Shown here piece by piece: positions 44,093 through 53,844 of a DNA stretch of 64,000 bases. The position numbers and the translations under genes were made by a program. The notes beneath the pieces were generated by a model. That model ran no database searches, was not told the origin of the DNA, and was given only the letters and a program-made list of their open reading frames with translations. Origin of the DNA: Pararge aegeria (lineage: Eukaryota > Arthropoda > Insecta > Lepidoptera > Nymphalidae); NCBI RefSeq assembly GCF_905163445.1, contig NC_053190.1, positions 10,418,501 through 10,482,500 on the forward strand, given 5' to 3'. The first letter of the stretch is position 1; every line of letters begins with the position of its first letter.

Positions 44093-44183
44093 ACAGCTTA
44101 TTTCACTACCATCTTACACTGCAACATCACTTACTACCTGGTGAGATTGCAGTCAAGGGCTAACTTTTAGTGAAATAAAAAAA
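44093..44183 (+). repeat. R-G LINE 3' tail, copy 2
   Basis: ACTACCATCTTACACTGCAA, CATCACTTACTACCTGGTGA, GATTGCAGTCAAGGGCTAAC and a poly-A end. Follows the RTE fragment but belongs to another LINE type (compare 12.2 kb). Confidence 0.7.
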
Positions 44184-45555
44184 TAAGCTAAATCTATCAA
44201 TCGACTTGTATGATAAAAATAATGTTGGTGTTATAACAAAATGTATGTATTCACTGCTTAGGCTTTAAATATGCTTGGCAACGATGCAAAAATACCAGTT
44301 TCAATTTTGACAAATCCGTCCTGAGTTTGATCGACAAACAGAAGGATTGACTGCAAATTCGACTGCCGGTCGCTTTGAAATTGCCGTCATATTTCAGTGT
44401 CAAACCAAAATAACTTCCTAACGTTACTACCAATCCAACTCGGTATGGCATGCACAAATTAGTCACTGTAACCATTAAAAATTTCTTTATTCCAATTATT
44501 GGCGTATATACAGATTATTTTGTATGTACGGCCTGTACATACAAAGTATATTAGTTTAATATTATTAGTTTAACAAATTTTAAACTCTTTCCCATTATTT
44601 GGCGTTATGGCGTTTAGTATATTTTCCCTTTTTTTTAAACCCCGCCAAAGACCTTATTGATTCTGCTGTCACCATCCTACATCATAAAAATATGTCCTGC
44701 AAGCTTTCCAACAATTAATGCCACTAAAACTATAGGAATTATGAACACCATGATTTTTGATTATCCATATTATAGAAATTTTTCCATTATAGCTTCGGAA
44801 AAATTATATTAAAACGACAATTCCTTCTGCAATAAAAATATGAAGTCTTAAAGATGCCTGTATTTGTAATTTAAGATGCTTATTGAAATTAGCAGCAAAC
44901 AGTACAAAGGCTGCGGTTGCTATAATTCTTTCGGTTTTGACCTTGCGTTCTTCTAGATTTCAGGTAAATATCACTTAGCTTTGTCTGAAAATTTAAATAA
45001 ATCTTTCATTATACTTTTAGTTAATAAAACCACCTTGTTAGTATTCCGAAGAAATTTCAAAAGCACAATCCCTTTTGAAATGTTGTAGCTTGTTAGCCAT
45101 TTTACACAAAACACATTTTCAGTGCGCCGACTCCTTTGTTCTGTGACAATGAAAGTGCTTGAATTTAAAGAGACTTTCTTATCGCACTGCCCCTATTTGT
45201 CCTACGATTCTCGATGATTTCTTAAGGTTAACTTGTGGAATACGAAATCAAGGTACTTGATATTATACATATTACTATAAGTCACTCGAAATAATCCCTA
45301 AAGCATAAAAGTTTTATAAGATTTTTTTGTTTTATTTGTACAGCACATTTTAAGAAGATCAATAGAAAAGCAGACTTAAAGTATATATATAATCCTGTTT
45401 TTATTTCGAAAACTGAAGCAATTATGACATTCTTAGTAAGAAAAAAAAAATAACGATACTTGTCTTAGTTCAAGGCAAACCACAAGCATAGCTGAGTTCT
45501 ATCTTTCTTATTATCTCGTTAGTGTTACAATCCCAATGAGAACAATGATATCTTA
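44184..45555. other. No recognised feature
   Basis: About 1.4 kb. A small perfect inverted repeat (TTTGTATGTAC, 44519-44529 and 44535-44545) is the only structure seen. Confidence 0.5.
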
Positions 45556-45965
45556 AGTAGAAGTAGTAGAACTTTTTGTGACAAACCTTATCCGACAAAG
45601 TACTACTGCCATGTTTCTCCTTCTTCTTCTTCTTCTCTCTGGGCAGTTTCCGCGTAGAAATTTCCCGCTATTGCTCGCTTCTCCACCCATCCAAGCTCAT
45701 TCCAGAATCCCAGCATACCGCCCAGGTTGCTGAGGACTTCTGGGATAGTGGCTGCTGATCGCAGGTAGATCTCGCGTTGCTCTGTCACGCCCGTGCACTC
45801 CAGCATCACGTGCGTAGGTGTTTCATCTACGCACTGTTATACTGCCATGTTTATTTCTAGCGCCAAGCAGCATTGATGTATTCTGATCTTAAGGGCTTAT
45901 TTGCCAATGTAATTACAGGCGCATTTGGCTTAACAACTACGCATTAGGTGTATGGGCGTGTTGAT
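45556..45965 (+). repeat. R-D repeat, copy 3, split by a LINE insertion
   Basis: GTAGTAGAACTTTTTGTGAC, CTACTGCCATGTTT, [insert], then ATTTCTAGCGCCAAGCAGCA, TTGATGTATTCTGATC, GTAATTACAGGCGCATTTGG and ACGCATTAGGTG. Other copies run uninterrupted across the insertion point. Confidence 0.8.
45617..45839 (-). mobile_element. 5'-truncated LINE with open ORF2 tail and 13-bp target duplication
   Basis: Flanked by TACTGCCATGTTT at 45604-45616 and 45840-45852. On the minus strand the frame is open throughout: QCVDETPTHVMLECTGVTEQ, REIYLRSAATIPEVLSNLGG, MLGFWNELGWVE, ending in a (GAA)n-encoded Glu run. CxxxETPxHVxLEC...LGxLLGFxxELGW is the C-terminal zinc-knuckle-like end of R1/LOA/jockey-type ORF2 proteins. 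The first stop lies in the target duplication. The intact frame and exact duplication suggest a young insertion. Confidence 0.88.
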
Positions 45966-46514
45966 GGTCATCCAAAAAGGACGTGTTCCTTGCATGCGAA
46001 ATTTTGCTCCGTTTAGAAAAAAAATAAGACCCCAAATCTCCACAATAGTTTCGTAAACTGTTATTCGTGTTGATAAATGCTCAATTCTGATTACAAAAAC
46101 TGCTTTTGCCCCAAAATATGAGTTTCATTTTTCACGATACTATTTGCTAGTTGGTTTAGACATACAAATTAAATACGAATCATCTGCACAAAAACTGCTG
46201 AATTTCATCGACAATTTTTTATTGGTAGAAATAGTTATCCATAAACTATCAACTTCAGTCCTCACAAACGAACTTTAAAAAAAAAACATTTTTTTGGGAT
46301 AATATGGTACAATTAAATTTATTAATTTGTATTATTTATGTTTTTATAGATATTAAGCAAGATAAAAATAAATTTAAAGCTTAATCTCACAAAGAAATAT
46401 TTAAAAAAATATTAAGTCAAAGAATTCAATGGAGGCAATATTAAGATTTTATACGCAGCTCAAGAATCCAATTTGCCTGTAAATTTTCTTTAGAAAATTA
46501 GGGGGACCCTTTTG
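45966..46514. other. No recognised feature
   Basis: AT-rich; no match found. Confidence 0.45.
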
Positions 46515-46645
46515 AATGTCGGTCCCGGTCATTACAACACCTGATTGTAATAGTTTACTAAAAGATGTGTAGTATGTACCTACGCCCACTATCAATTATT
46601 GGACCCGTGTGGAGGGTCAAAGCTCTATGATTCTCGATCCTTTAC
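46515..46645 (+). repeat. R-H copy 2 (tail only)
   Basis: GTCGGTCCCGGTCATTACAA, ACACCTGATTGTAATAG and GTGTGGAGGGTCAAAGCTCT, shared in part with 55.63 kb. Confidence 0.5.
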
Positions 46646-46649
46646 CAAC

Positions 46650-46780
46650 ATCATCGTCATTTCAAACAATGGACTTCCACTGCTGGACATAGGTATTTTG
46701 TAGGAAGTTCCACAACCCACGGTCCTGGGCCGTTTGCCTCCAGTCCTGCCTGCCTGACTCGCCTGATGTCATCTGTCCAC
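46650..46780 (-). pseudogene. RTE ORF2 extreme C-terminus, antisense
   Basis: On the minus strand WTDDIRRVRQAGLEANGP, then VELPTKYLCPAVEVHCLK. The nucleotide end (CCTATGTCCAGCAGTGGAAG) is the usual RTE terminus. Cut off at 46780 by the adjoining snap-back. Confidence 0.75.
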
Positions 46781-46829
46781 ATAAAATTACATTCCACACA
46801 CGGTGGGTGCGAGTGGAATGTAATTTTAT
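46781..46829. repeat. Snap-back, 17-bp perfect arms
   Basis: ATAAAATTACATTCCAC (46781-46797) and its complement (46813-46829), 15-bp spacer. Begins at the exact point where the RTE match ends. Confidence 0.93.
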
Positions 46830-46879
46830 CGCTAAATGCCTGGGTAATGCGTAGAATATCGCGGTTAGTTAACTTAGTT

Positions 46880-46918
46880 AACTGTTGCCCGCGACTCCGT
46901 CCGCGTTTTTTTTTTGTT
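46880..46918 (+). mobile_element. LEP element end fragment
   Basis: CTGTTGCCCGCGACTCCGTC then CGCGTTTTTTTTTT. Confidence 0.5.
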
Positions 46919-47639
46919 TTTAAAGCATATTTTTAAGATGGAAATTCTTATTAAAAAATTCGGGTGTAGTATTTAAAAACAACATATTCAATTTAGTGTA
47001 TCTCTATATAGCTGTACTCTCAATATAGCTGTTTTGTACTCCTTAATTTTTTTATACTCGCGATAACTTCTATATTAAATGTCCTTTTGGAATTAATTAA
47101 AAGTTATTTTGCCGCTATATTAATACCCTTGACGATTAAGCTGTTTATTAGTCTAAGAATATTGCGATCCTAATCTTGCCCACTTTTGACTGTACCGACG
47201 GTCTTATATAATTTAAGAACACAAAATCTCCTAATCCGACTTAACTATACATATATTCTCTCGCAGACTTTTTCGTAGTTATTAATGAGTTCTTTTATAA
47301 TGTACTACATAATTATTAGGAACCATCAATAGTTTTCTTAGAGTTTTCAATCTTCAAATTCTTCTTCTCTCAAAATAAATATTATCCTATTACTTCGTGA
47401 TAGTTAAGATTTCATTGGCGAAGAAATGGTTAATATCAGTCTAGTACTTTCGGAGCCTATTCGGTACAAACTAACAAACAAACAAAAAACTTTATAATAT
47501 TAAATACTTAGTATAGATTCGAATTCTTTGCTTAACATTAATTGATGCAGTTATACATTGAAACCATTGTCAGCACAATAACAAAAAAGATTATATTAAA
47601 GAAATAGGTTTCTTTGGAAAACTGTAGAAATAATAGAAA
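46919..47639. other. No recognised feature
   Basis: AT-rich; no match found. Confidence 0.45.
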
Positions 47640-47745
47640 AGGGCCAAAAGCCCAGCGATAAGGGCCGAAATGAGATCGCAAAGGGTAGTTGGGCTAAAGT
47701 GGTTACCCTAATACAGGCATTTTCACTTTGTGGACGCTGAAAGGG
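47640..47745 (+). repeat. R-L dispersed repeat, copy 1
   Basis: AGGGCCGAAATGAGATCGCA, AAGGGTAG, CTAATACAGGCATTTTCACT; compare 59.43 kb. Confidence 0.6.
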
Positions 47746-47918
47746 TAAGTTTTGTAAATATTTGCCAAAAGAAAGCGTTCTTAGGTATAGCGTAAACATG
47801 TAGCGTCAAATTGACATGAATATGCGAAAATGTTTGCTTTATTATTTGCCTTTTTTCAGGTTTTTTTAATTCCATGTGAACAGTTTATATTTCAAAGCCA
47901 AAAAGGATCATCTAATAT

Positions 47919-48275
47919 ATATAAAACAGAAAGTGTGTGGGTATGTTCCGTATAGGGTCCAAAACAGCTGGACTGATTTCAATGAAACTTTCAGGGAATC
48001 TCGGGATTGACCCGGCGAGTAATCCTTTAAAGTTTGGTGACGATCAGAGCACTCCTATTTTTTAACTGTAAAACTGTCAAATATTCTATTGTTGGGTGTA
48101 CATGGGTGTAGATAATGATCTTCACCCGCTCGAGAATAGAATAGAAGAGAATGAATACAGGGAGAAAAAAATGATTTAATATATTATGAGACTTGAATTA
48201 AAAATTTAATGTTGTAGGTTTATTATTTAAATAAAATAAAGCAAAATCTAGCCCAGCGAAGCGTACGCGTACGCA
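47919..48275 (+). mobile_element. LEP-type element, copy with GCGTACGCG end
   Basis: ATCTAATATATATAAAACAG start, GTCCAAAACAGCTGGACTGA, TTCAATGAAACTTTCAGGGA, and end CTAGCCCAGCGAAGCGTACG. About 350 bp; probably a sister family of LEP. Confidence 0.6.
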
Positions 48276-48577
48276 AGTATGCTATATTTTAATAAAATCG
48301 ATTTTGATGCTAAGCTCTACTTAGGTAGCAAAGTTTGTTCTTAAGTCCCAAGGGGGTGCTTTTTCGGGATATAATTTTTCTATGCATGTCTCTGTATATA
48401 TGTTGCTTTATTTGTTTTTGATACAAATATAACAGTACATATAGATACAAATACAGCGGAACAAATTCCGTCGAGGTACAAGGCACACTTTTTTATTATT
48501 TATTTAATTTGTATTTTTTTAATTCTCTACAATGTTACACAATATAATTTTATACCGACATAAAAACTAATTTATTT
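48276..48577. other. No recognised feature
   Basis: AT-rich; no match found. Confidence 0.4.
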
Positions 48578-48815
48578 TTAAATCCATCCCTCCGCTTCTG
48601 GGGCTTTTGACCACCTTTTAGGGCTCCAGAATGAGGAAACCGCATGTAGTGTGCTTCTCACATTTTCACGGTTTCTAGGACTACAGCCTTCGGTATTCGC
48701 CCCTTGATCTATCAACCAAGCAAAAGCTTCTAAAGATATTGCTCGAAGCTTTTCGCAATAAGACTTTTTCAACGTTATGCCAATTTTTTTTAATGAGGCC
48801 CTTCATGTTAGACAA
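48578..48815 (-). other. Coding-like island of unknown origin
   Basis: A less AT-rich patch open on the minus strand: KKSYCEKLRAISLEAFAWLI, DQGANTEGCSPRNRENVRST, LHAVSSFWSPKRWSKAPEAE, then a stop. An overlapping frame starts at an ATG (MKGLIKKNWHNVEKVLLRKA). I recognise no domain. It could be a decayed transposon gene, a pseudogene exon or chance. Confidence 0.25.
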
Positions 48816-48854
48816 AGTATCAAGTTAAAGGCTCATGGCGCATAATTCAGAATT

Positions 48855-48965
48855 CGATGGAACAATGATTGACACCTTATCGTCAGCTAGTTAAGCGTTC
48901 CAATGATTGTATTGAGCGATAAATCTATAGCAGCACGCGATCCAATTGGTAACGAAATTGATACA
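48855..48965 (+). repeat. R-M dispersed repeat, copy 1
   Basis: GACACCTTATCGTCAGCTAG, TTAAGCGTTCCAATGATTG, ATTGAGCGATAAATCT and GCACGCGATCC match 63.58-63.70 kb on the opposite strand. Confidence 0.75.
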
Positions 48966-49149
48966 AGTGGGAAAATTTTATAGCTCAACGAAAACTATAT
49001 TTAGGTCGTAATTACACTATCTATAAAAGGTTATAACAAACACAACGTTTGTTCAGTGGCATGATTGATATATTATTATGACTTACTTTGAATTATTTAT
49101 CTACAAGAGAGAAAGTTCCCTTATAAAAAAAAACAATTTTTTTTTTCTA

Positions 49150-49345
49150 AGCATCTTCCAGCAACAAATTAGCAACAAATTGACCCTTATTTGCTTGATT
49201 GATCAGTCGACATTAAGTGATTCCCACGCTATCTTAATGTAAAGTTAGCGTTATTGCCGATTTTATGCGATCGGTTAGAGCAAAAAAAATAATTTTTTAG
49301 CAACTAATTAGCAACAAAAAAGCAACAAATTTCGGTGCTTTTTTT
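49150..49345. repeat. AGCAACAAATT direct-repeat region
   Basis: AGCAACAAATT occurs twice in tandem at 49160-49181. AGCAACTAATTAGCAACAAA and AAGCAACAAATTT come again at 49299-49332, with poly-A between. Origin unknown. Confidence 0.6.
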
Positions 49346-49825
49346 TTTAAATTTCGCTAATTTTATGTCGCCTTTTTTTTAGACTTACAGCTCTTATACA
49401 TAAGCCACAATAACGCATTTTATGCCGAAAGCAATATTGAAATGTGATTATTAGGCATAAAATATTAATCCTTACAAAAAAAAATCAGCTTATTAATAAG
49501 ACAATCTTATGTTTATTTTATGTCGATGTCGTATTATGACGACACATTCTCAATATGTATTTTCACATAGTTTTAGGAGGAGGAGTCTATGAGTATAAGT
49601 TATCCACGTGGCCAATATTAAATTGCGAGCTTTGGTTAAAAATATACCACATCTTGAACAGTTAGTCTGTTTTAACGATTGAAAAATACATCTTGTGCGC
49701 CCAATACATCGGATAAGGGCCCGTAAACGAAGATATAAACACATTCATACACCTCATCTTACCCACAATTATTTCCTGATATACCAAGAAACAGTCCTTG
49801 TGATATATCTTTATGTCACCTAATG
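49346..49825. other. No recognised feature
   Basis: No match found. Confidence 0.4.
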
Positions 49826-50025
49826 CCAGTTTTCACAAACGATGAACATGGTAATACCTAAATAAGTAACGGCTAATCTAGGAATATTCCTATGCAAATA
49901 TCAAACTTTCATCTATAGTAATCACCTAAGAGTTGGTGAAACGTTTTTTTTTTATATAGAAATCACCTAAATCATTGGCCATTCGACTTAGGCGATGCCT
50001 ATGTTTAGCGTAAAAGACCATTAAA
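49826..50025. mobile_element. AGGCAT MITE, copy 3
   Basis: CCAGTTTTCACAAACGATGA, ATACCTAAATAAGTAACGGC at the left; CGACTTAGGCGATGCCTATG then TTTAGCGTAAAA at the right. Central ATCACCTAA occurs twice, as in 1.64 kb. Confidence 0.6.
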
Positions 50026-50340
50026 CAACTATGTGAGCAATTAACTTTACTTCATAAATAAATGTGTTATGATTTAATACGAAACAGAATATAACTTTAT
50101 AGTGTCAATTAAAATGGTAAAACACGACAATGGAGCCGCAATGCATTTTTAACAGCTGATATTTTGGTATGTTGTGCTTCGAAATCTAGATAGATTGATA
50201 ACTCCCTGGACACCATAGCACACGACGCATTCGATTGTGGGGCCGTATTGTATACATTTAAGCCATTCTATTTGGTTTTGGGCTCCGTGCCAATGAATAA
50301 TAATTTACGATTCTATATTTTGTATGAAGTTTTATATTTA
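50026..50340. other. No recognised feature
   Basis: No match found. Confidence 0.4.
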
Positions 50341-50480
50341 TACTAGCCGCTGCCCGCGGTGTTCCCGCAGTGGATAAATCATTTTGATTCTTTGTTTGGA
50401 CGTGACAGAAAGATGATATTTGGTGTAAAAATACGAGTGTTCCTGTAAGCCACCCTTAGTTATTTGTAATTGTTCCAGGT
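50341..50480 (+). mobile_element. LEP element fragment
   Basis: TACTAGCCGCTGCCCGCGGT then GTTCCCGCAGTGG, followed by TGATATTTGGTGTAAAAATA and TGTTCCTGTAAGCCACCC. Other end not found. Confidence 0.5.
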
Positions 50481-51078
50481 TTAGAGAAGGTTATGTTACA
50501 CTCCGTACTTGAAAGTACGAAGGAACTCTTTTGATTTTTTGCGTCCTGATCTTAAACCTTAGTAAGCATTCTTTTTTCAACTCGGAAGTTGAAATAATTT
50601 GTATGTATAGTCAAACCCAGAAATATTTTTAATTTTAGGTTATACAAATCAGCGAGTGAGAATGTTGGTATGAAAACATGTTTCTAAAAGTTATTTTGTA
50701 AAGTTATAAGCTTGAATTTTTTACAGCAGGATATATTCCGTCCGTCAAAGAGAACCCATATTATTATGGGTTACGTTGTTCCATTATGAGGCTTGAAACC
50801 CTAAAAGTGTTATAAATTGCTAGAAAATTGGCAACATTAATCTAATATCCAGCAAATAGGTCTCGTGTGTGTGGTGGACGCGGGTAATGCGCCGCGTGAG
50901 AGATTGTTCGAGCAGAAACTGGTGCGGCCGCAGTTACAACAGCCCAGATTTCTCTCCTTAAGGCTAAACCGCGTGACAAATTCATAGTGTTTTAATTTAA
51001 AACACCAGTAATTATTCGTCCGCAAAATTTTATATAAAGTCTATATAATTAATATTAACTTATAAGTAATTTTAATTA
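50481..51078. other. No recognised feature
   Basis: 50855-50960 is GC-richer (GTGGTGGACGCGGG, GGTGCGGCCGC) and unmatched. Confidence 0.4.
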
Positions 51079-51160
51079 GATCATCAGATCATCAGATCAT
51101 CAGATCAGAATACAGTTGTGATCATCGCGTTGTACGAGGTGACTAAAAGAATATTAACGT
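51079..51160 (+). repeat. (GATCATCA)3 array running into an R-E fragment
   Basis: Three 8-bp units (51079-51103) merge with CAGATCAGAATACAGTTGTG then GTTGTACGAGGTGACTAAA of R-E. The array may come from slippage of the R-E start. Confidence 0.7.
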
Positions 51161-51634
51161 ATGGATTTTACCATTATTCAAATTTTGAAAACTAAAAACC
51201 CAGCACTTTTAATTATTTTCGTGTACTATACTGTAGTTAGTACCTAAAAGCTACTGCAGCAATACATTATATATTATAGTATTTTGATCATCCTGTATAT
51301 TGTCTGCCTAGCTGTAAATAAATGGAAATTTCGCTTAGACAATGCAAATTTTATCGACGTATAACATTAATATGCACATTTTAAAAGCTCGGGTATGCAA
51401 ATTATTGAATAATTTTTTAGGCTTTAGGATATGAGGTGATATTAAAATACTTAGCTCAGTAGTTGTATCGAGTATGGTGGAAGTTGAGGTTACATAACGT
51501 CGCACGAACCTTATTTAAAGCGTAGCGTGTAGCTGATATTGAATAAGGGACCCTGATATTCTATGGCACTGAAATCCTGACTACTTTTTTTATTTTATTC
51601 AACTTCAAAATAAATAAATTTAACCCACCGATTA
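51161..51634. other. No recognised feature
   Basis: No match found. Confidence 0.4.
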
Positions 51635-51835
51635 GGGGTAATCGGTTTCTACTCGACAGCGTACCGGAACGCTAAATAATTTGAGGGCACGTCTTAACCA
51701 ATAGGTTGGTAAATAGTGATGAACGAAACATCCCACCAGACCAAACCAGAGAGAAATAACCAATCCGAGAATCAAAGGCAGGACCTCCAACTTAAACCAC
51801 TGCGCATACCGCTGGTCCAGGGAGGTATATTAAAC
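51635..51835 (-). mobile_element. SINE-3 copy 3, most complete
   Basis: GGTTTCTACTCGACAGCGTA, CCGGAACGCTAAATAATTTG, CCCACCAGACCAAACCAG and an antisense tRNA-like head (AATCAAAGGCAGGACCTCC, GCGCATACCGCTGGTCCAGG). Confidence 0.75.
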
Positions 51836-51894
51836 TATGCATAAAGTGCCTTTTTAGGTAGATACTTGTACAACATACATTTACATTTCCAAGT

Positions 51895-52070
51895 TAGCAA
51901 ATATTAACAAGTCATAACCAGAGTATTTTACTATGCTTCAAAATCAATTCCGCAAAATGATAATTTTATTCATAGACTTCCCGCTAGAATCGTATAGCTT
52001 ACTTTATTCGTGATTTGATACATAAATATTATATAAAACAGCCTGCACGTTTAATATTATCATGGTTTAA
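51895..52070 (-). repeat. R-K dispersed repeat, copy 3
   Basis: Antisense of 42.95 kb: TCAATTCCGCAAAATGATAA, TTTTATTCATAGACTTCCCG and CGTGATTTGATACATAAAT. Confidence 0.8.
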
Positions 52071-52110
52071 TATTTTAAACTAAATCGCAATTTCATCTTA
52101 TTTTAAATTT

Positions 52111-52183
52111 TCTGCAGCCTTCAATTAATCTAAATGTAGCTCATATCTTAATTGAATGTCCTAAAATTTCATTTCCAGAGTAA
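52111..52183 (+). pseudogene. Tiny LINE ORF2 C-terminal fragment
   Basis: Reads LQPSINLNVAHILIECPKIS FPE then TAA (52181). The xVxHILIECPK motif is the second half of the ORF2 zinc knuckle of R1/jockey-type LINEs. Only about 70 bp can be assigned. Confidence 0.5.
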
Positions 52184-52439
52184 TAGTTAGCCTATCAGTT
52201 TTAAAGTCTTCATCAAACTTCATTTTTTGTAGTTCTCATCGCTCTGTATATGGGTCCATTAAAACATTTCAGACCCTTATTCATTAATTTTTCGGAACAT
52301 ATTAATATACTCTTATTCAAAAGCTATAAGGGCCTGACAAAGATGAACCGATGGGCAAATCCATCGAAGAAAACCGAAGACACGCTAAGCAATAAAATAA
52401 AACCAGAATAATTTTTAAGTAGGTACCTTTATGCCTATT
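52184..52439. other. No recognised feature
   Basis: No match found. Confidence 0.3.
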
Positions 52440-52705
52440 TGCCGATGGCAAAATGGCGGTTGGAAAGTCTTCTAATAAGTAAAATTCTCAAAGACAGTGA
52501 CAGATTATCCCTGTTACAACAAGTGACACCAGTAAAATTTTTACTTCGTCACCAATGTAAGTGTTTAGATACAATACGAAGTATATGAGTATAAAGAAGT
52601 AAAGAATTCGCTCCAAGCACCCGCCCTGAGTAATGATGCTCGTTTCTCTTCTGGCTCCTTATGAACTACGTTTACGTCGAACATTTCACTTGTTTCCTTT
52701 TATTA
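52440..52705 (-). repeat. R-J dispersed repeat, copy 3
   Basis: Antisense: GACAGTGACAGATTATCCCT, ACTTCGTCACCAATGTAAGT, GAGTAATGATGCTCGTTTCT and CGTCGAACATTTCACTTG. Extends beyond copies 1 and 2 on its 3' side. Confidence 0.75.
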
Positions 52706-53149
52706 ATGAAAACTTGGGAATTTATTGCTTGTCACGTCAATATCTTTTTGGGTATAATTAATTGAAATAGTATGTTTAATAACAAATATTGCGTAGAACT
52801 GTTTAGGCGGTTAAAAAATGAAAAAGAGCTTCTTAATTCGGTTGTATTTGTTTTATATGTGCCACCTCAGAAATCCGACATAATTCGGTTTAGATAACTC
52901 TTTTTATTTACTCTTTCTTTTTTATTTGAAAAGGCAGTACTTTCTTTTGGACTCATAGAAAATTTATCAAATTTGGAATTGTGTTTTGATATTAAAATCA
53001 AAGGGATTATAAAAATCATACCAGTAAACTAAACTGAGTATTTTTTGTTCTGGTTGCTTAGAGTGCAATTACAATGAATATAAATGAGGTCAGGTTTATT
53101 CTTTTCAAAATATCGCCAGTGAACCACTCAAAATCTTAAGTCTACGGGA
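52706..53149. other. No recognised feature
   Basis: May hold further decayed upstream parts of the jockey remnant, but I could not read them. Confidence 0.35.
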
Positions 53150-53844
53150 TCTGCTAAAAATATGGCTCTAACAGTTATTTATAATTGAAATAAGCAATAT
53201 GGACTAAAGGTTAATCCTGCGAAGTCAAAATCAATCATTATTGGCAGCCCTGAAATGATTTCAAAAGTTGATTGGTGAAACCTGCGCCCTATTCTTTATA
53301 ACGGTGTAGTTATACCCTTTTTTGCCTTCGTTAAAACTCTTATACACTTGGATCAAGATTTATCTTGGTCAACTCATGTTTAAGAGCTAAGTAGGACAAT
53401 GTTTGCAACCAAGCTCACGACTACGCCTAAGTTCTGTTATTCAGATGCCTGAAAAAGTTATGTTGGCATATTCTCTCCTTCTCTCTATTCTAAAGTCTCC
53501 AAGATCTTGCTATTCGGTTCATATTTGGCCTGCGTAAGTATGACTACGTCTCTGAATTTCATCAAAAGCTCAAGTGGCTCGTCGGGATCTGCAGGTACTT
53601 CCGCTTTTTAACTGTGTGTTATTTAATACCTTCAAGTAGATGTTTTCACCTACTTGAAGGAAAAGTTCAACTTTGTCGGAATTCCATCTGACTTGAGATC
53701 ATACCGTATGCTGACACGGAGCATGCCATTCCACAAGACGAAGTATTATAAGCTCTCTGAATAGTGCAAGTTATCGAATTGTGGAATGCCCTCCCTACGA
53801 ACATGCGTCAAGCAAAATCGCATTAAATTTAAAAACGCGGTTAA
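53150..53844 (+). pseudogene. Jockey-like ORF2 remnant (RT and C-terminal domain)
   Basis: 53195 on: QYGLKVNPAKSKSIIIGSPE, MISKVDW, stop, NLRPILYNGVVIPFFAF, VKTLIHLDQDLSWSTHV. From 53500 in another frame: QDLAIRFIFGLRKYDYVSEF, HQKLKWLVGICRYFRFLTVC, and later VIELWNALPTNMRQAKS. GLxxNPxKSxxIIIGS, VKxLxxxxDxxLSWxTHV, IRFIFGLRKYDxVS and WNALPxxxR are ordered landmarks of jockey-clade ORF2 C-termini. At least five stops and one or more frameshifts. Confidence 0.9.

Noticed and set aside
53629..53660. 11-bp inverted repeat CCTTCAAGTAG / CTACTTGAAGG as another snap-back
   Set aside because: Sits in the jockey coding remnant where CCTACTTGAAGGAAAAG is normal coding sequence (YLKER-type); chance complementarity is plausible at this length.
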